Origin: Thermoplasmata archaeon
GTDB taxonomy: Archaea > Thermoplasmatota > Thermoplasmata > Lutacidiplasmatales > UBA184
Reading direction: 5' to 3'
NCBI GenBank assembly: GCA_030037035.1
Contig: JASHSA010000021.1
Span: 1-14,649 of the forward strand
Length of the DNA: 14,649 bases
Under the pieces are notes generated by a model that saw nothing but the letters and a program-made list of their open reading frames with translations, did not search any database and was not told where the DNA came from. Each line of letters begins with the position of its first letter. Position 1 is the first letter of the stretch. Shown piece after piece: positions 6,602-13,256 of this stretch. The position numbers and the translations under genes were made by a program.

Positions 6602-6866
6602 AGAGCTCCACCCTCCGGTGAGGGACCCCGCGGTAACGGTCGACCCGGTAGAGGATCCCGAGCATGAACAGCACCGCGAGGAGCACGCCGACCGCGCCGC
6701 CGGCGGCCACGCCGGCGTCGACCAGCGAGCCGGCCCACCAGCCGACGACCCCGTAGACGAACGTCGCGCACGCGACCGCGCCGAGGACGAGCAGGACGCC
6801 GAGGATCCCCCACAGCGCTCCGGTCCTCCAGACCGGTTTCTCCTCGGCGGGAGCGTCGCTACTCAC
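6594..6866 (-). CDS. Two-helix membrane protein after cytochrome b
   Basis: A 90-aa protein with two helices at about 16-45 and 52-73 and a basic C-terminus (YRVDRYRGVPHRRVELFE). I recognise no family. The GTG start at 6866 is chosen because it has GGAGG nine bases upstream and overlaps the cytochrome b stop by 8 nt (GTGAGTAG). A longer version starting with TTG at 6890 has no support. The next gene begins with the same kind of overlap, TTGAGTAG, and both proteins then continue with Ser-Ser. The pair is probably made together as small subunits of the cytochrome b complex or the oxidase. Confidence 0.8.
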   Translation of the reverse strand: MSSDAPAEEKPVWRTGALWGILGVLLVLGAVACATFVYGVVGWWAGSLVDAGVAAGGAVGVLLAVLFMLGILYRVDRYRGVPHRRVELFE

Positions 6867-8217
6867 GGGCGCTCGCCTCCGCGGCCCCAACCGGCGCCGC
6901 CGGCACGGAGGCGCCCGGCGGGGCGCCGGGCGTCGGCAGCCCGAGGGCCCGGTCCGCCAGACGGCGCTTGTAGCTGCGGGCGTACCGCCAGTAGAAGAGC
7001 CCGACGGCGACGGCGTTCACGACGAAGATCGGGGCGATCGTCTGGACGACCGTCATCGGGAAGATCTGGATCCCGGGGGTCTCGCCGCCCCAGACGCTCA
7101 TCACGATGAAGAACTCGAGCAGGGAGGTGCCGGCCCAGAGGAACAGCGGGCGGTCGCGGGGGTGCGTGCGTTTCGAGCGGTCGAGGAACGGCAGGAACAG
7201 GATGTAGACGACGATCGCCGTCCCGACGACGACGGCGATCACCGGGGTCACCCCGACGAAATCGACCAGCTTGAACAGCCAGAGGAAGTACCAGTCCGGG
7301 ACGGTCACCGGCGCGGCGACCGCGGTGTTGCCGTAGTACGAGGAGAGGGTCCAGGGCCAGAGCGCGGCGATCCCGAACAGGATCCCGACGTAGAGCAGGC
7401 CCCACTTGGTGATGTAGAAGAAGATGTGGGGCATGAACGGCACGTGCTCCTTCGCCTCCCGGTCGGTGAACCGTCGACGCTGGAGCGGGTCGGAGGAGGC
7501 CGGCGGGGCGATCCCGTGCGACTCGAACAGGGCGACGTGCGCGTACAGGAGCGCGGCGATCGCTAACGGGATCAGCAGGACGTGGGCGTCGAACATCCGC
7601 GAGAGCAGACCTTGCGGCGTCCCGTCGGCGAGGATGAACGGCGCGGTCAGGGGCCCGAGGGTCGGGAGCCCGAGCGTGAGGACGATCCCGACGTCGGTCG
7701 CGTTGTAGGCGAGCTGGGTGTACGGCAAGAGGTAGCCGGTGAACCCCATGCCGAGGGTCAGGAGCAAGAGGAGCGTCCCGACCATCCAGGAGAACTCGCG
7801 GGGGGCCTTGTAGGCGCCGAGGTAGTAGCCGCGCCAGAAGTGGACCAGCATCAGGAAGATCATCGCGTAGGAGCCGTACAGGTGCGTGGAGAGCAGCAGC
7901 GAGCCCATCGGCACGGAATGGATGATGTAGTACGTCGAGCACCACGCCGCCGGCGCCGGCGAGAGCGAGCCGGCCGCCTGCCCGCAGGCGGTGTACGTCG
8001 CGTTCGTCGCCGTGCTCGGCTGGTAGTAGAGCAGGAGCAGGGCCCCCGAGACGACCTGGTACAGGAACGCCGTCGCGACGAACCCGCCGGTCCAGTACGA
8101 CGGCTTGAACGTGAACTCGGGCTGCGGGCGCAGGGCCCAGCGGCGCATCGAGGTCCGGTCCTCGACGAAGCCCCAGATCCGATTCAGGGTGCGGTTGTAC
8201 CATCGCCCGAGCCCCAC
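6859..8217 (-). CDS. Cytochrome b of a Rieske/cytochrome b (bc-type) complex
   Basis: A 452-aa eight-helix cytochrome b, the quinol-oxidising core of a bc-type complex. Heme ligand pairs are H112/H126 and H212/H227. The second pair has 14 intervening residues, the spacing usual in b6-type cytochromes, although both halves are in one polypeptide as in bc1. Other family motifs are QVVSG (54-58), GFTGYLLPYTQLAYNA (158 onward) and the Qo-site motif, which here is PDWY (307-310) instead of PEWY. Two cysteines, C78 and C93, lie in a longer external loop after helix 1 and may form a disulfide. The C-terminal tail is Pro/Ala-rich. The GTG start is preceded by GGAGGGGGAG, 15 nt after the Rieske stop. 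No cytochrome c1 or f follows. Confidence 0.96.
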   Translation of the reverse strand: MGLGRWYNRTLNRIWGFVEDRTSMRRWALRPQPEFTFKPSYWTGGFVATAFLYQVVSGALLLLYYQPSTATNATYTACGQAAGSLSPAPAAWCSTYYIIHSVPMGSLLLSTHLYGSYAMIFLMLVHFWRGYYLGAYKAPREFSWMVGTLLLLLTLGMGFTGYLLPYTQLAYNATDVGIVLTLGLPTLGPLTAPFILADGTPQGLLSRMFDAHVLLIPLAIAALLYAHVALFESHGIAPPASSDPLQRRRFTDREAKEHVPFMPHIFFYITKWGLLYVGILFGIAALWPWTLSSYYGNTAVAAPVTVPDWYFLWLFKLVDFVGVTPVIAVVVGTAIVVYILFLPFLDRSKRTHPRDRPLFLWAGTSLLEFFIVMSVWGGETPGIQIFPMTVVQTIAPIFVVNAVAVGLFYWRYARSYKRRLADRALGLPTPGAPPGASVPAAPVGAAEASARE

Positions 8218-8232
8218 CTCCCCCTCCTGCGC

Positions 8233-9159
8233 CTAGCCGATGTTGCAGAGGATGACCGGCGTGTCCTTGCCGAGCTGCGCCGAGGTGCCGACCGAGTAGC
8301 CGCCCTCGAGCGTCGTGATGTGCCCCTTGACCGGCGCGCCGGTCTCCCCGACCGCGAAGATGTAGTAGTCCGTGGGGGAGCTCCCCGGCACCGGCTCGGT
8401 GGCGAGCGAGACCTGCGGAAGCGGGATCACCGCCGGCCCGGTGAGGTTCGCCGCGCCGTTCGTCGGGTCGTAGGTCGAGCCGTGGCAGGAGCAGTGGATG
8501 TAGAAGATCAGCGATGCGTTCGGGAACTTCGCGGTGGTGAACGACTGGGGGCACGTGCCCTGCCAGGATCCGCTGCCCGTCGGCTTGGGCGGGTAGTACG
8601 AGATCGACGGCACGATGCAGCCGAGGTGCTGGCAGACCGCGCTGAACGCGACGATCGACCCGTTCGGCCCGATCCCCCCCGGGACGTTCATCGCGCCGGG
8701 GTTGGTGGCGCTCGGAGGGTTGCCGTCCGCCGGGTAGAGGTTGAGGAAGAAGTTCGGCTCGTTCGACAGCGGGTAGTCGAAGACGATGTCGTCGGCCGTG
8801 GTGACGTTGTACTCGCCTCCGGTGAACGGCGCCGACGGGCTGCTCTGGGTGCCGGCCACCCGGTTGACGGTCAGAGGCTTGCCGTCGACGTCGAGCAGTT
8901 GCGTCTTCGGGTAGGACGAGGCGCCGACGATCGGCGGCTGGACGTACTTGAGCGCGCCGCCGACGGCCCCGCCGGCGCCGACGCCGAGGACCCCCGCGAC
9001 CGCGGCGAGCTTGAGCAGATTGCGCTTGGTCTCGTCGACCTCGCGGTCGACGGCCGCGATGCGCCGCAGGTAGCCAGGGGGACGGGCGAGCGGGTCGGCG
9101 AACCGCGAGCCGCCGGCGAACGGGCAGCCGATCGGCACAGGCGCGTCCAGGGGCATCAT
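8233..9159 (-). CDS. Rieske [2Fe-2S] iron-sulfur protein
   Basis: A 308-aa Rieske protein, partner of the adjacent cytochrome b; it takes an electron from quinol and passes it to an extracytoplasmic acceptor. Cluster ligands are C176 and H178 in CQHLGC and C223 and H226 in HCSCHGS; C181 and C225 form the usual disulfide. About 40 residues separate the two boxes, longer than in mitochondrial proteins, as in archaeal Rieske proteins. The N-terminus has a cytoplasmic stretch, then TKRNLLKLAAVAGVLGVGAGGAVGGAL (45-71), a single anchor resembling a Tat signal with KR in place of RR. The tat genes just upstream fit this. The domain carries several NxS/T sites. The start is one of two adjacent ATG codons; the first overlaps the previous stop as ATGA. 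Confidence 0.95.
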   Translation of the reverse strand: MMPLDAPVPIGCPFAGGSRFADPLARPPGYLRRIAAVDREVDETKRNLLKLAAVAGVLGVGAGGAVGGALKYVQPPIVGASSYPKTQLLDVDGKPLTVNRVAGTQSSPSAPFTGGEYNVTTADDIVFDYPLSNEPNFFLNLYPADGNPPSATNPGAMNVPGGIGPNGSIVAFSAVCQHLGCIVPSISYYPPKPTGSGSWQGTCPQSFTTAKFPNASLIFYIHCSCHGSTYDPTNGAANLTGPAVIPLPQVSLATEPVPGSSPTDYYIFAVGETGAPVKGHITTLEGGYSVGTSAQLGKDTPVILCNIG

Positions 9160-9347
9160 GAGAGCGACCTGCCGGACGTCTCGGGGGTCGCGTCGTCGAC
9201 CTCGCCCGGCGGAGGGATCGTCGCCTCCCCGGGGAGCTCTGCCCGGTCCCCGCCGTAGTAGACCGCCCAGACGATGGCGACCCCGACGATCAGCGCGCAG
9301 ACCTCGGCGAGCTGGGTGATCTGGTACGGGCTGAGCGCGCTCATCAC
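9156..9347 (-). CDS. Small one-helix protein between tatB-like gene and Rieske
   Basis: A 62-63-aa protein with one membrane helix at about 13-31 (VCALIVGVAIVWAVYYGG) and an acidic, Pro-rich tail. I recognise no family. The start is either GTG at 9347, overlapping the upstream stop as GTGA, or the ATG immediately after it at 9344. Its own stop overlaps the Rieske ATG as ATGA. Tight coupling on both sides suggests that it is made in step with the Rieske protein, possibly as a small subunit of the bc-type complex. This role is inferred from position only. Confidence 0.8.
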   Translation of the reverse strand: MMSALSPYQITQLAEVCALIVGVAIVWAVYYGGDRAELPGEATIPPPGEVDDATPETSGRSLS

Positions 9348-9739
9348 CGCTCCCGAACGACGTCGTCCGGCTCGAGGCGCGTCGCGGTCCAGCTCGTGAC
9401 CGAGTAGCCGCCGGTCCAGGTGATGGACGCAGGGCGCGGGGACGCCGGCGGCCCCGCCGTCGCGACCCGCCCTCCGATCGGGATGTGGATCTGGGACCGG
9501 GCCTGCTCGTCCAGCCCGGTGCCGAGGAGGGCGGCGCGCAGCGAGGCCCCGGAGGGGCCCGGCGCGAGCGGGAGCTCCGCGGCCTGGGCGAGCTCGTGGA
9601 CCAGCTCCTCCTTCAGGCGCAGCGCCCGTCCGTACCAGCGCCCAAGCTGCCGGACCGTCCTGCCGCCGTCCTGGCCGAGGAGCAGGAACGCCCCCACGCC
9701 GAGGACGATCATCCAGTCGACGTCCGAGAAGAGCCCCAC
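9344..9739 (-). CDS. TatA/TatB-like protein
   Basis: A 131-aa protein with the TatA/B layout: a short N-terminal helix (DWMIVLGVGAFLLLG, 8-22), a hinge, then an amphipathic helix (GRTVRQLGRWYGRALRLKEELVHELAQA, about 26-53). The usual FG before the hinge is LG, and the hinge proline is missing. The remaining 75 residues are unlike typical TatB and contain Pro/Gly-rich and beta-like segments. The gene begins with GTG four bases after the tatC stop. With a clear TatA encoded just upstream of tatC, this second copy may play the TatB role of substrate receptor with TatC. Family assignment is moderate because the key residues diverge. Confidence 0.62.
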   Translation of the reverse strand: MGLFSDVDWMIVLGVGAFLLLGQDGGRTVRQLGRWYGRALRLKEELVHELAQAAELPLAPGPSGASLRAALLGTGLDEQARSQIHIPIGGRVATAGPPASPRPASITWTGGYSVTSWTATRLEPDDVVRER

Positions 9740-9743
9740 TACG

Positions 9744-10577
9744 CTAGCCTCCCGCCGCCGCGAGCCGCGGCGGCTCGCGCGCGTCGCGGCGACGTTCCCA
9801 GCGACCGGCGAAGTACGCCCCGCCGACGTACAGCCCGAACATCGGCAGGGCGATCAGGCACATCGTGATCCCCGAGTTGTCCGGCGTGACGATCATCCCG
9901 AAGACCAGGCACCCGATCACCGCCCCGCGCCAGTGCTGGCGCCAGGAGGACGCACGGACGATCCCGAGCCGGGTGAGAGCGTACAGGAATACCGGCAGCT
10001 CGAAGACGACGCCGAACGCGAGGGAGTAGAGGAGCGTGAACGTGACGAACGACTGGACGCCGAGCACCGGGGCGAGCCCCATCCCCGCGACGTACTCGAA
10101 CAGGAGCCGGTAGGTGAACGGCGTCAGGACGAGCAGGCCGGCCGTGAAGCCGACCGCGAACAGCGCGGTCGCGGGGATCCCTACCCCGCGGATCAGCGCG
10201 CGCTCGTTCGTGCGGAGCGCCGGCATCAGGAACGCGGCGGCCTCGTGGACGATCCAGGGCATGCCGACGACGAGCGTCAGGAGCAGCCCGATCTCCATCT
10301 GGGCGACGATCGAGTCGGCGATCCCGACGTTGAGGAGCACGACGTTGGGGGGCAGCAGGTAGGCGGCCATCGCCCGGAACACCTGGGCGGTGACGTTGTA
10401 GAACGGGCTCGGCCAGGGGTACGCGAGCGGCACCGGGACGCCCGCGATCCCGACGCGCACGGGTACGAGCTTGAAGAGCAGGACGAAGCCGAAGATGCCG
10501 GCGAGGACGACCCCGATGCGGACGACGCGGCGCCGGACCTCGGCGACGATCGAAAGGATCCGCTCGAGGTCCCCCAT
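9744..10577 (-). CDS. tatC: Sec-independent protein translocase TatC
   Basis: A 277-aa polytopic protein and core receptor of the twin-arginine translocase, which exports folded proteins. The N-terminal LERILSIVAEVRRRVVR corresponds to the family's HLxELRxRL motif. Six hydrophobic segments follow. The conserved Glu before helix 4 is present in FGVVFELPVFLYAL, and the helix 5-6 region MIVTPDNSGITMCLIALPMFGLYVGG matches the family's ITPPD...ALPLLLLYE pattern. The first external loop is long (about residues 38-90). The ATG start follows tatA by 106 nt. The genes that follow end in the Rieske protein, the classic Tat-exported respiratory subunit. Confidence 0.93.
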   Translation of the reverse strand: MGDLERILSIVAEVRRRVVRIGVVLAGIFGFVLLFKLVPVRVGIAGVPVPLAYPWPSPFYNVTAQVFRAMAAYLLPPNVVLLNVGIADSIVAQMEIGLLLTLVVGMPWIVHEAAAFLMPALRTNERALIRGVGIPATALFAVGFTAGLLVLTPFTYRLLFEYVAGMGLAPVLGVQSFVTFTLLYSLAFGVVFELPVFLYALTRLGIVRASSWRQHWRGAVIGCLVFGMIVTPDNSGITMCLIALPMFGLYVGGAYFAGRWERRRDAREPPRLAAAGG

Positions 10578-10683
10578 CGGTCACCGTTCGTCTCCGCGTG
10601 CCTGCCTCGTGCCGGGGCCCCTGCGCGGGCTCCGCGGTCCTTCGGTCCTCTTCGGTCGCATCGCCCTCGGTCCGTCCGCGACG

Positions 10684-10890
10684 CTAGCGGCTCGGGCCCT
10701 GGGACGATGCGCTCGTCGCCGCGGCGGCCTGCTCGGCCTTGAGCTCGCGCTCGACCTCGAGACGTCCGCGCTTGAACTCGCCGACCGAACGGCCGAGGCT
10801 GCGGGCGAGCTGCGGGATCTTGCTCGAGCCGTAGAACAGGATCCCCGCCACGACCGCGATGATGAGCCAGTCGTCTATGGAGTCGAACAT
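10684..10890 (-). CDS. tatA: Sec-independent protein translocase TatA
   Basis: A 68-aa TatA, the pore-forming subunit of the twin-arginine translocase. Helix DDWLIIAVVAGILFYG (6-21) is followed by the hinge SSKIPQLARSLGRSVGEFKRG and a charged amphipathic helix (RLEVERELKAEQAA). The FG motif reads YG; the hinge proline is present. The tail is Ser/Ala-rich. The frame is open further upstream, but the ATG at 10890 places the helix at the N-terminus as the family requires. A CATATC box lies 36 nt upstream, preceded by an 11-bp element that is also found in front of the subunit II gene. This is probably the first gene of the tat-Rieske-cytochrome b-oxidase transcription unit. Confidence 0.92.
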   Translation of the reverse strand: MFDSIDDWLIIAVVAGILFYGSSKIPQLARSLGRSVGEFKRGRLEVERELKAEQAAAATSASSQGPSR

Positions 10891-10922
10891 CGCCGTCCTC
10901 TTCGCGAGCACCCGAGGTCGGT

Positions 10923-10929
10923 CGATATG
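10923..10929 (-). promoter_or_regulatory. TATA-like box of tatA
   Basis: The minus strand reads CATATCG here, centred 36 nt upstream of the tatA ATG, which would give a leader of about 10 nt. The element GTACGAACGCC abuts its upstream side. No strong ribosome-binding site is seen before the ATG. Function is inferred. Confidence 0.5.
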
Positions 10930-10939
10930 GCGTTCGTAC
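10929..10939 (-). promoter_or_regulatory. 11-bp element GTACGAACGCC upstream of the tatA TATA box
   Basis: Identical to the 11 bp at 13213-13223 in front of oxidase subunit II. In both places it lies directly upstream of a CATAT box and in the same orientation relative to the gene. This is where archaeal activators or TFB recognition elements sit. Shared control of the two units is an inference. Confidence 0.5.
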
Positions 10940-11208
10940 CGTGGGACCCGACCGGTGCGAACGGTCCGTACCGGCGGCGGATAAACCCCCCTTCCGGCCG
11001 AGACCGCCGCGACCCCGCGGATCCGCCAGCCGCTCTGGCGTTCCGCCGGAGTTCGAGGCCGACGGCGCAGCGACCGGCCCCCGCGGCAGCGCCCGGCGGG
11101 GCGGACGGAGGCGGCGTCGTCGGGTTGGGATGTCCCGAGCAGGTGCACCCCGTGCGGGGCCGAACCGTTCGCGCGGGCCCTAGCGGTGTCGGGGGCCTCA
11201 GCGCCGAG

Positions 11209-11232
11209 GCGTCGCGGCGTCGCGGCGTCGCG
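11209..11232. repeat. Tandem octamer repeat, three copies of GCGTCGCG
   Basis: Three exact head-to-tail copies of GCGTCGCG end 4 nt from the stop codon of the AbrB-PhoU gene. The unit is partly self-complementary, so the RNA could fold. It may be part of a 3' end signal or simply slippage in GC-rich DNA. Confidence 0.7.
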
Positions 11233-11236
11233 GGCG

Positions 11237-12280
11237 CTAGGCCGCCTCGACCAGGACCGTCTCGTTCCCGGCGGCGACCGCCCGATCGATCGCCAGCTCG
11301 GCGAGCAGGTCGACGCAGAGCCCGCTCCGCTCGAGCAGGTGGCGGGCGAGGCGGGCCGAGACGGGCCCGCGCGCCGGCGGGAGACGCCGCCGCGCGTCGA
11401 GGGCGAGACGGCTCGAGCTCGTTCCCCCCTGGTAGACCTCGCACGCGCGGTCGAGCGAGCGGTGCATGAGCGCGTCGACGACCTCCTTGAGGCGGGCCTT
11501 CAGCTCGGGAAGACGCTCGGCGATCGGCGCGCCCTGCTCGGCGCCGAGCCGGTCGGCCTCCTCGTTGAGCAGCGTGAGCGCCTCCGCGTAGTAGCTCGTC
11601 AGCTCCTCCAGCGCGTGGACGACGACGCGCCACTCGAGCAGCTGGCGGGGGTCGGGGCTGCCGATCCGCCGGGCGAGCGACCAGTCCCGGCTCGCGAGGA
11701 ACAGCTGCCGCACGAGCAGCGAGAGGACCTTCTTCGACTCCTCCTCCAGCGTCGCGCCACGGCGGCTGCGTGCTCGGCGCCGGACGACCTCCTCCATCTC
11801 CTCGAGGAACGCGACCAGGATCATTTTCATGCGCTGGACGAGCTGCGGCAGGCCGTACTTGGACGGGTCGATGAAGTTCTGGAGGACGACGCGGTTCGGC
11901 TCCTGGGCCACGACCGAGACGCCGAGCAGGCCCCGTGCCGCTTCGACGACCTCCTCGACCCGCTCGGGGCCGAGCGCCACGCCGGTGCGGATCTCGATCG
12001 CGTCGTGGCCGGCACGGTACGCGCCGACGATCAGGCGCTCGAGCACGCCGTCAGTGTCGAACGACGGCGCCTGGACCAGGTACGGCGCGACGGTGCCGTT
12101 GGCCCCCGGCGCCGGCGCCGGCTTCAGGTACAGCGCGCCGTCGTCGTTCTGGTCGAAGACGACCAGGTCCCCCGGGCGGAGGTTCATCGCCTCCGCCCAC
12201 GGCTTCGGGAGCGTCACGGCGATCGACGAGTGACCCGCTTTCAGCACACGTCGCTCTCGGTTCGGTGTCGCCCACGCCAT
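11237..12280 (-). CDS. AbrB/SpoVT-PhoU domain regulator
   Basis: A 347-aa archaeal-type regulator. The N-terminal 50 residues form an AbrB/SpoVT DNA-binding domain (ERRVLKAGHSSIAVTLPKPWAEAMNLRPGDLVVFDQNDDGALYLKP). The rest, from about residue 130, is a long helical PhoU-like region, including KYGLPQLVQRMKMILVAFLEEMEEVV and the acidic/hydrophobic helices typical of PhoU three-helix bundles (LEWRVVVHALEELTSYYAEAL). In archaea such fusions are usually annotated as phosphate uptake regulators, but no phosphate transport gene is in this window. The ATG at 12280 is preferred over an upstream in-frame TTG. A perfect 7-bp inverted repeat with a 10-bp spacer lies 14-37 nt upstream, suggesting autoregulation. 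It sits between a cupredoxin gene and tatA and could control the respiratory genes; that is inference. Confidence 0.87.
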   Translation of the reverse strand: MAWATPNRERRVLKAGHSSIAVTLPKPWAEAMNLRPGDLVVFDQNDDGALYLKPAPAPGANGTVAPYLVQAPSFDTDGVLERLIVGAYRAGHDAIEIRTGVALGPERVEEVVEAARGLLGVSVVAQEPNRVVLQNFIDPSKYGLPQLVQRMKMILVAFLEEMEEVVRRRARSRRGATLEEESKKVLSLLVRQLFLASRDWSLARRIGSPDPRQLLEWRVVVHALEELTSYYAEALTLLNEEADRLGAEQGAPIAERLPELKARLKEVVDALMHRSLDRACEVYQGGTSSSRLALDARRRLPPARGPVSARLARHLLERSGLCVDLLAELAIDRAVAAGNETVLVEAA

Positions 12281-12293
12281 CGAGGTTCCCTCC

Positions 12294-12317
12294 AACCTAC
12301 TACAAGCTACGTAGGTT
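12294..12317. promoter_or_regulatory. Perfect dyad (AACCTAC-N10-GTAGGTT), candidate operator
   Basis: A 24-bp inverted repeat with two exact 7-bp arms, containing the inner palindrome CTACGTAG, 14-37 nt upstream of the AbrB-PhoU start. It covers the position where a TATA box would be expected for a short-leader transcript. AbrB-type proteins bind as dimers, so autoregulation is a natural guess. The symmetry is seen directly; the binding protein is not known. Confidence 0.55.
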
Positions 12318-12367
12318 AGGCCCTTCGGCCTCTTGAACCTTCCGCTCGCGGAGCGGCGCGGGCGTGC

Positions 12368-13090
12368 CTAGCGGGAACCGTCCGGCGGAAGCGGCGGCGA
12401 GTCCGACGGCGGCGGGGCGCTCGGCTCCGGATAGCCAAGCCGCTCGGGAGGCATCTCGTGCTCGGACCCGTGCCGCTGCCCGACCACGAACCCCAGCACG
12501 ATCGCGAGCACCGTGAGCGCGACGATCGTGCCGATGATGATGAAGACGGCGATGCCGGGGCCGGGGGCCCCCGAGCCGAACGTGAGGTTCGTCGGCAGGG
12601 CCATCCCGAAGGCGATGAAGCCGTACATCCCCGCCTGGAAGTGGCCGGGCTCCAGGCAGACGAACTCGTACCAACTGGGCGAGGCGACCGCCGCGATGAC
12701 GGTCGTGTTCTTGCCCCCGTTCCGGCCCGCCGTGACGTTGCCGAGCGTCCCCCATTTCTTCATCAGCGCGCCGAGCGCGGAACTGGAGAACGTCGACGGG
12801 TTCGGGATCTCGTAGTCGGAGCGGTTGAGGATCGTGAACGTGTGCGCCGAGCCCGAGTCCGAGTCGAAGAGCACGAGGCTCATCGGGGTGTTCAGCGGAA
12901 GGTTCTGGTAGGATCGGTTGAGGAAGGTGTACTGCGGCGCCGCCGTCTCGTAGACGGTCGTCCCCGTGTCGTTGACGACCGCGCCGGAGACGATGACGTG
13001 CCCGGTCAGGGCGGCGACCGTCCCTCCCGTGACCAGCACGAGCGCCATCGCGAGCGTCACCACTCCCCGTCCGCTCCACCGTCGTGTCAT
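12368..13090 (-). CDS. Membrane-anchored blue copper protein (cupredoxin)
   Basis: A 240-aa exported cupredoxin, probably an electron carrier between the bc-type complex and the CuA oxidase. Type 1 copper ligands are H83 (SAHTF) and the C-terminal set C145-x4-H150-x4-M155 (FVCLEPGHFQAGMYGF). The N-terminus MTRRWSGRGVVTLAMALVLVTGG is a signal or anchor with a twin Arg, so it might use the nearby Tat system. Residues 178-203 form a second membrane helix, followed by a Pro-rich cytoplasmic tail. Several NxS/T sites occur in the exported domain. The frame is open 103 codons further upstream, but the ATG at 13090 puts the signal at the N-terminus and leaves space for the divergent promoter. It is transcribed away from the subunit II gene. 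Confidence 0.87.
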   Translation of the reverse strand: MTRRWSGRGVVTLAMALVLVTGGTVAALTGHVIVSGAVVNDTGTTVYETAAPQYTFLNRSYQNLPLNTPMSLVLFDSDSGSAHTFTILNRSDYEIPNPSTFSSSALGALMKKWGTLGNVTAGRNGGKNTTVIAAVASPSWYEFVCLEPGHFQAGMYGFIAFGMALPTNLTFGSGAPGPGIAVFIIIGTIVALTVLAIVLGFVVGQRHGSEHEMPPERLGYPEPSAPPPSDSPPLPPDGSR

Positions 13091-13147
13091 CGTCGCGCCG
13101 GTACGGTCCTGGCTGGGGGGACCTGAGGGTCGGTTCAAAGCCCCTGT

Positions 13148-13155
13148 GTACGAAC
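13148..13155. promoter_or_regulatory. Further copy of GTACGAAC in the divergent promoter region
   Basis: The first 8 bp of the 11-bp element recur here, 65 bp from the copy at 13213. The site lies 58-65 nt before the cupredoxin ATG and just upstream of a weak CTTTGAA box on the minus strand. It may serve the cupredoxin gene. An octamer alone is weak evidence. Confidence 0.3.
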
Positions 13156-13212
13156 CGGGGCGTGAAGCCCCGCGACGGGGTGCGCCTCCGAGGCTCGACG
13201 CGACGAAGGGTC

Positions 13213-13223
13213 GTACGAACGCC
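13213..13223 (+). promoter_or_regulatory. 11-bp element GTACGAACGCC upstream of the subunit II TATA box
   Basis: Exact match to the element at the tatA promoter, here 3 nt upstream of the CATATGA box. Together with the octamer at 13148 it makes the divergent cupredoxin/subunit II region the richest in this motif. Regulatory role is inferred from position and identity. Confidence 0.5.
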
Positions 13224-13226
13224 GGG

Positions 13227-13233
13227 CATATGA
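13227..13233 (+). promoter_or_regulatory. TATA-like box for the subunit II genes
   Basis: CATATGA is centred 27 nt upstream of the GTG start at 13257. This spacing predicts transcription starting at the start codon (leaderless mRNA). An ATG inside the box opens only a seven-codon frame and is not a gene start. Confidence 0.55.
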
Positions 13234-13256
13234 ACGCGGGTTCGGAGTCGTAGCGT

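Larger units (their letters stand above)
10891..11236. other. 346-bp intergenic region between the AbrB-PhoU gene and tatA
   Basis: No convincing gene is seen on either strand; the short frames in it encode only Arg/Pro/Gly-rich low-complexity sequence. The tatA-proximal third holds a CATATC box and, further up, TTTATCC on the minus strand near 10978-10985, a possible second promoter. The other end has a tandem octamer repeat just after the AbrB-PhoU stop. The middle is GC-rich and featureless to my reading. Confidence 0.6.

Noticed and set aside
6867..6890. Extended start (TTG at 6890) for the two-helix protein
   Set aside because: The GTG at 6866 has GGAGG at a good distance and matches the overlap pattern of the next gene.
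10684..11148. Longer version of TatA starting at 11148
   Set aside because: TatA must begin with its membrane helix; the extension is low-complexity and covers the TATA-like box.
10941..11183. 80-codon plus-strand frame in the intergenic region before tatA
   Set aside because: The product is Arg/Pro/Gly-rich low complexity with no helix or domain, and no promoter-like box precedes it.
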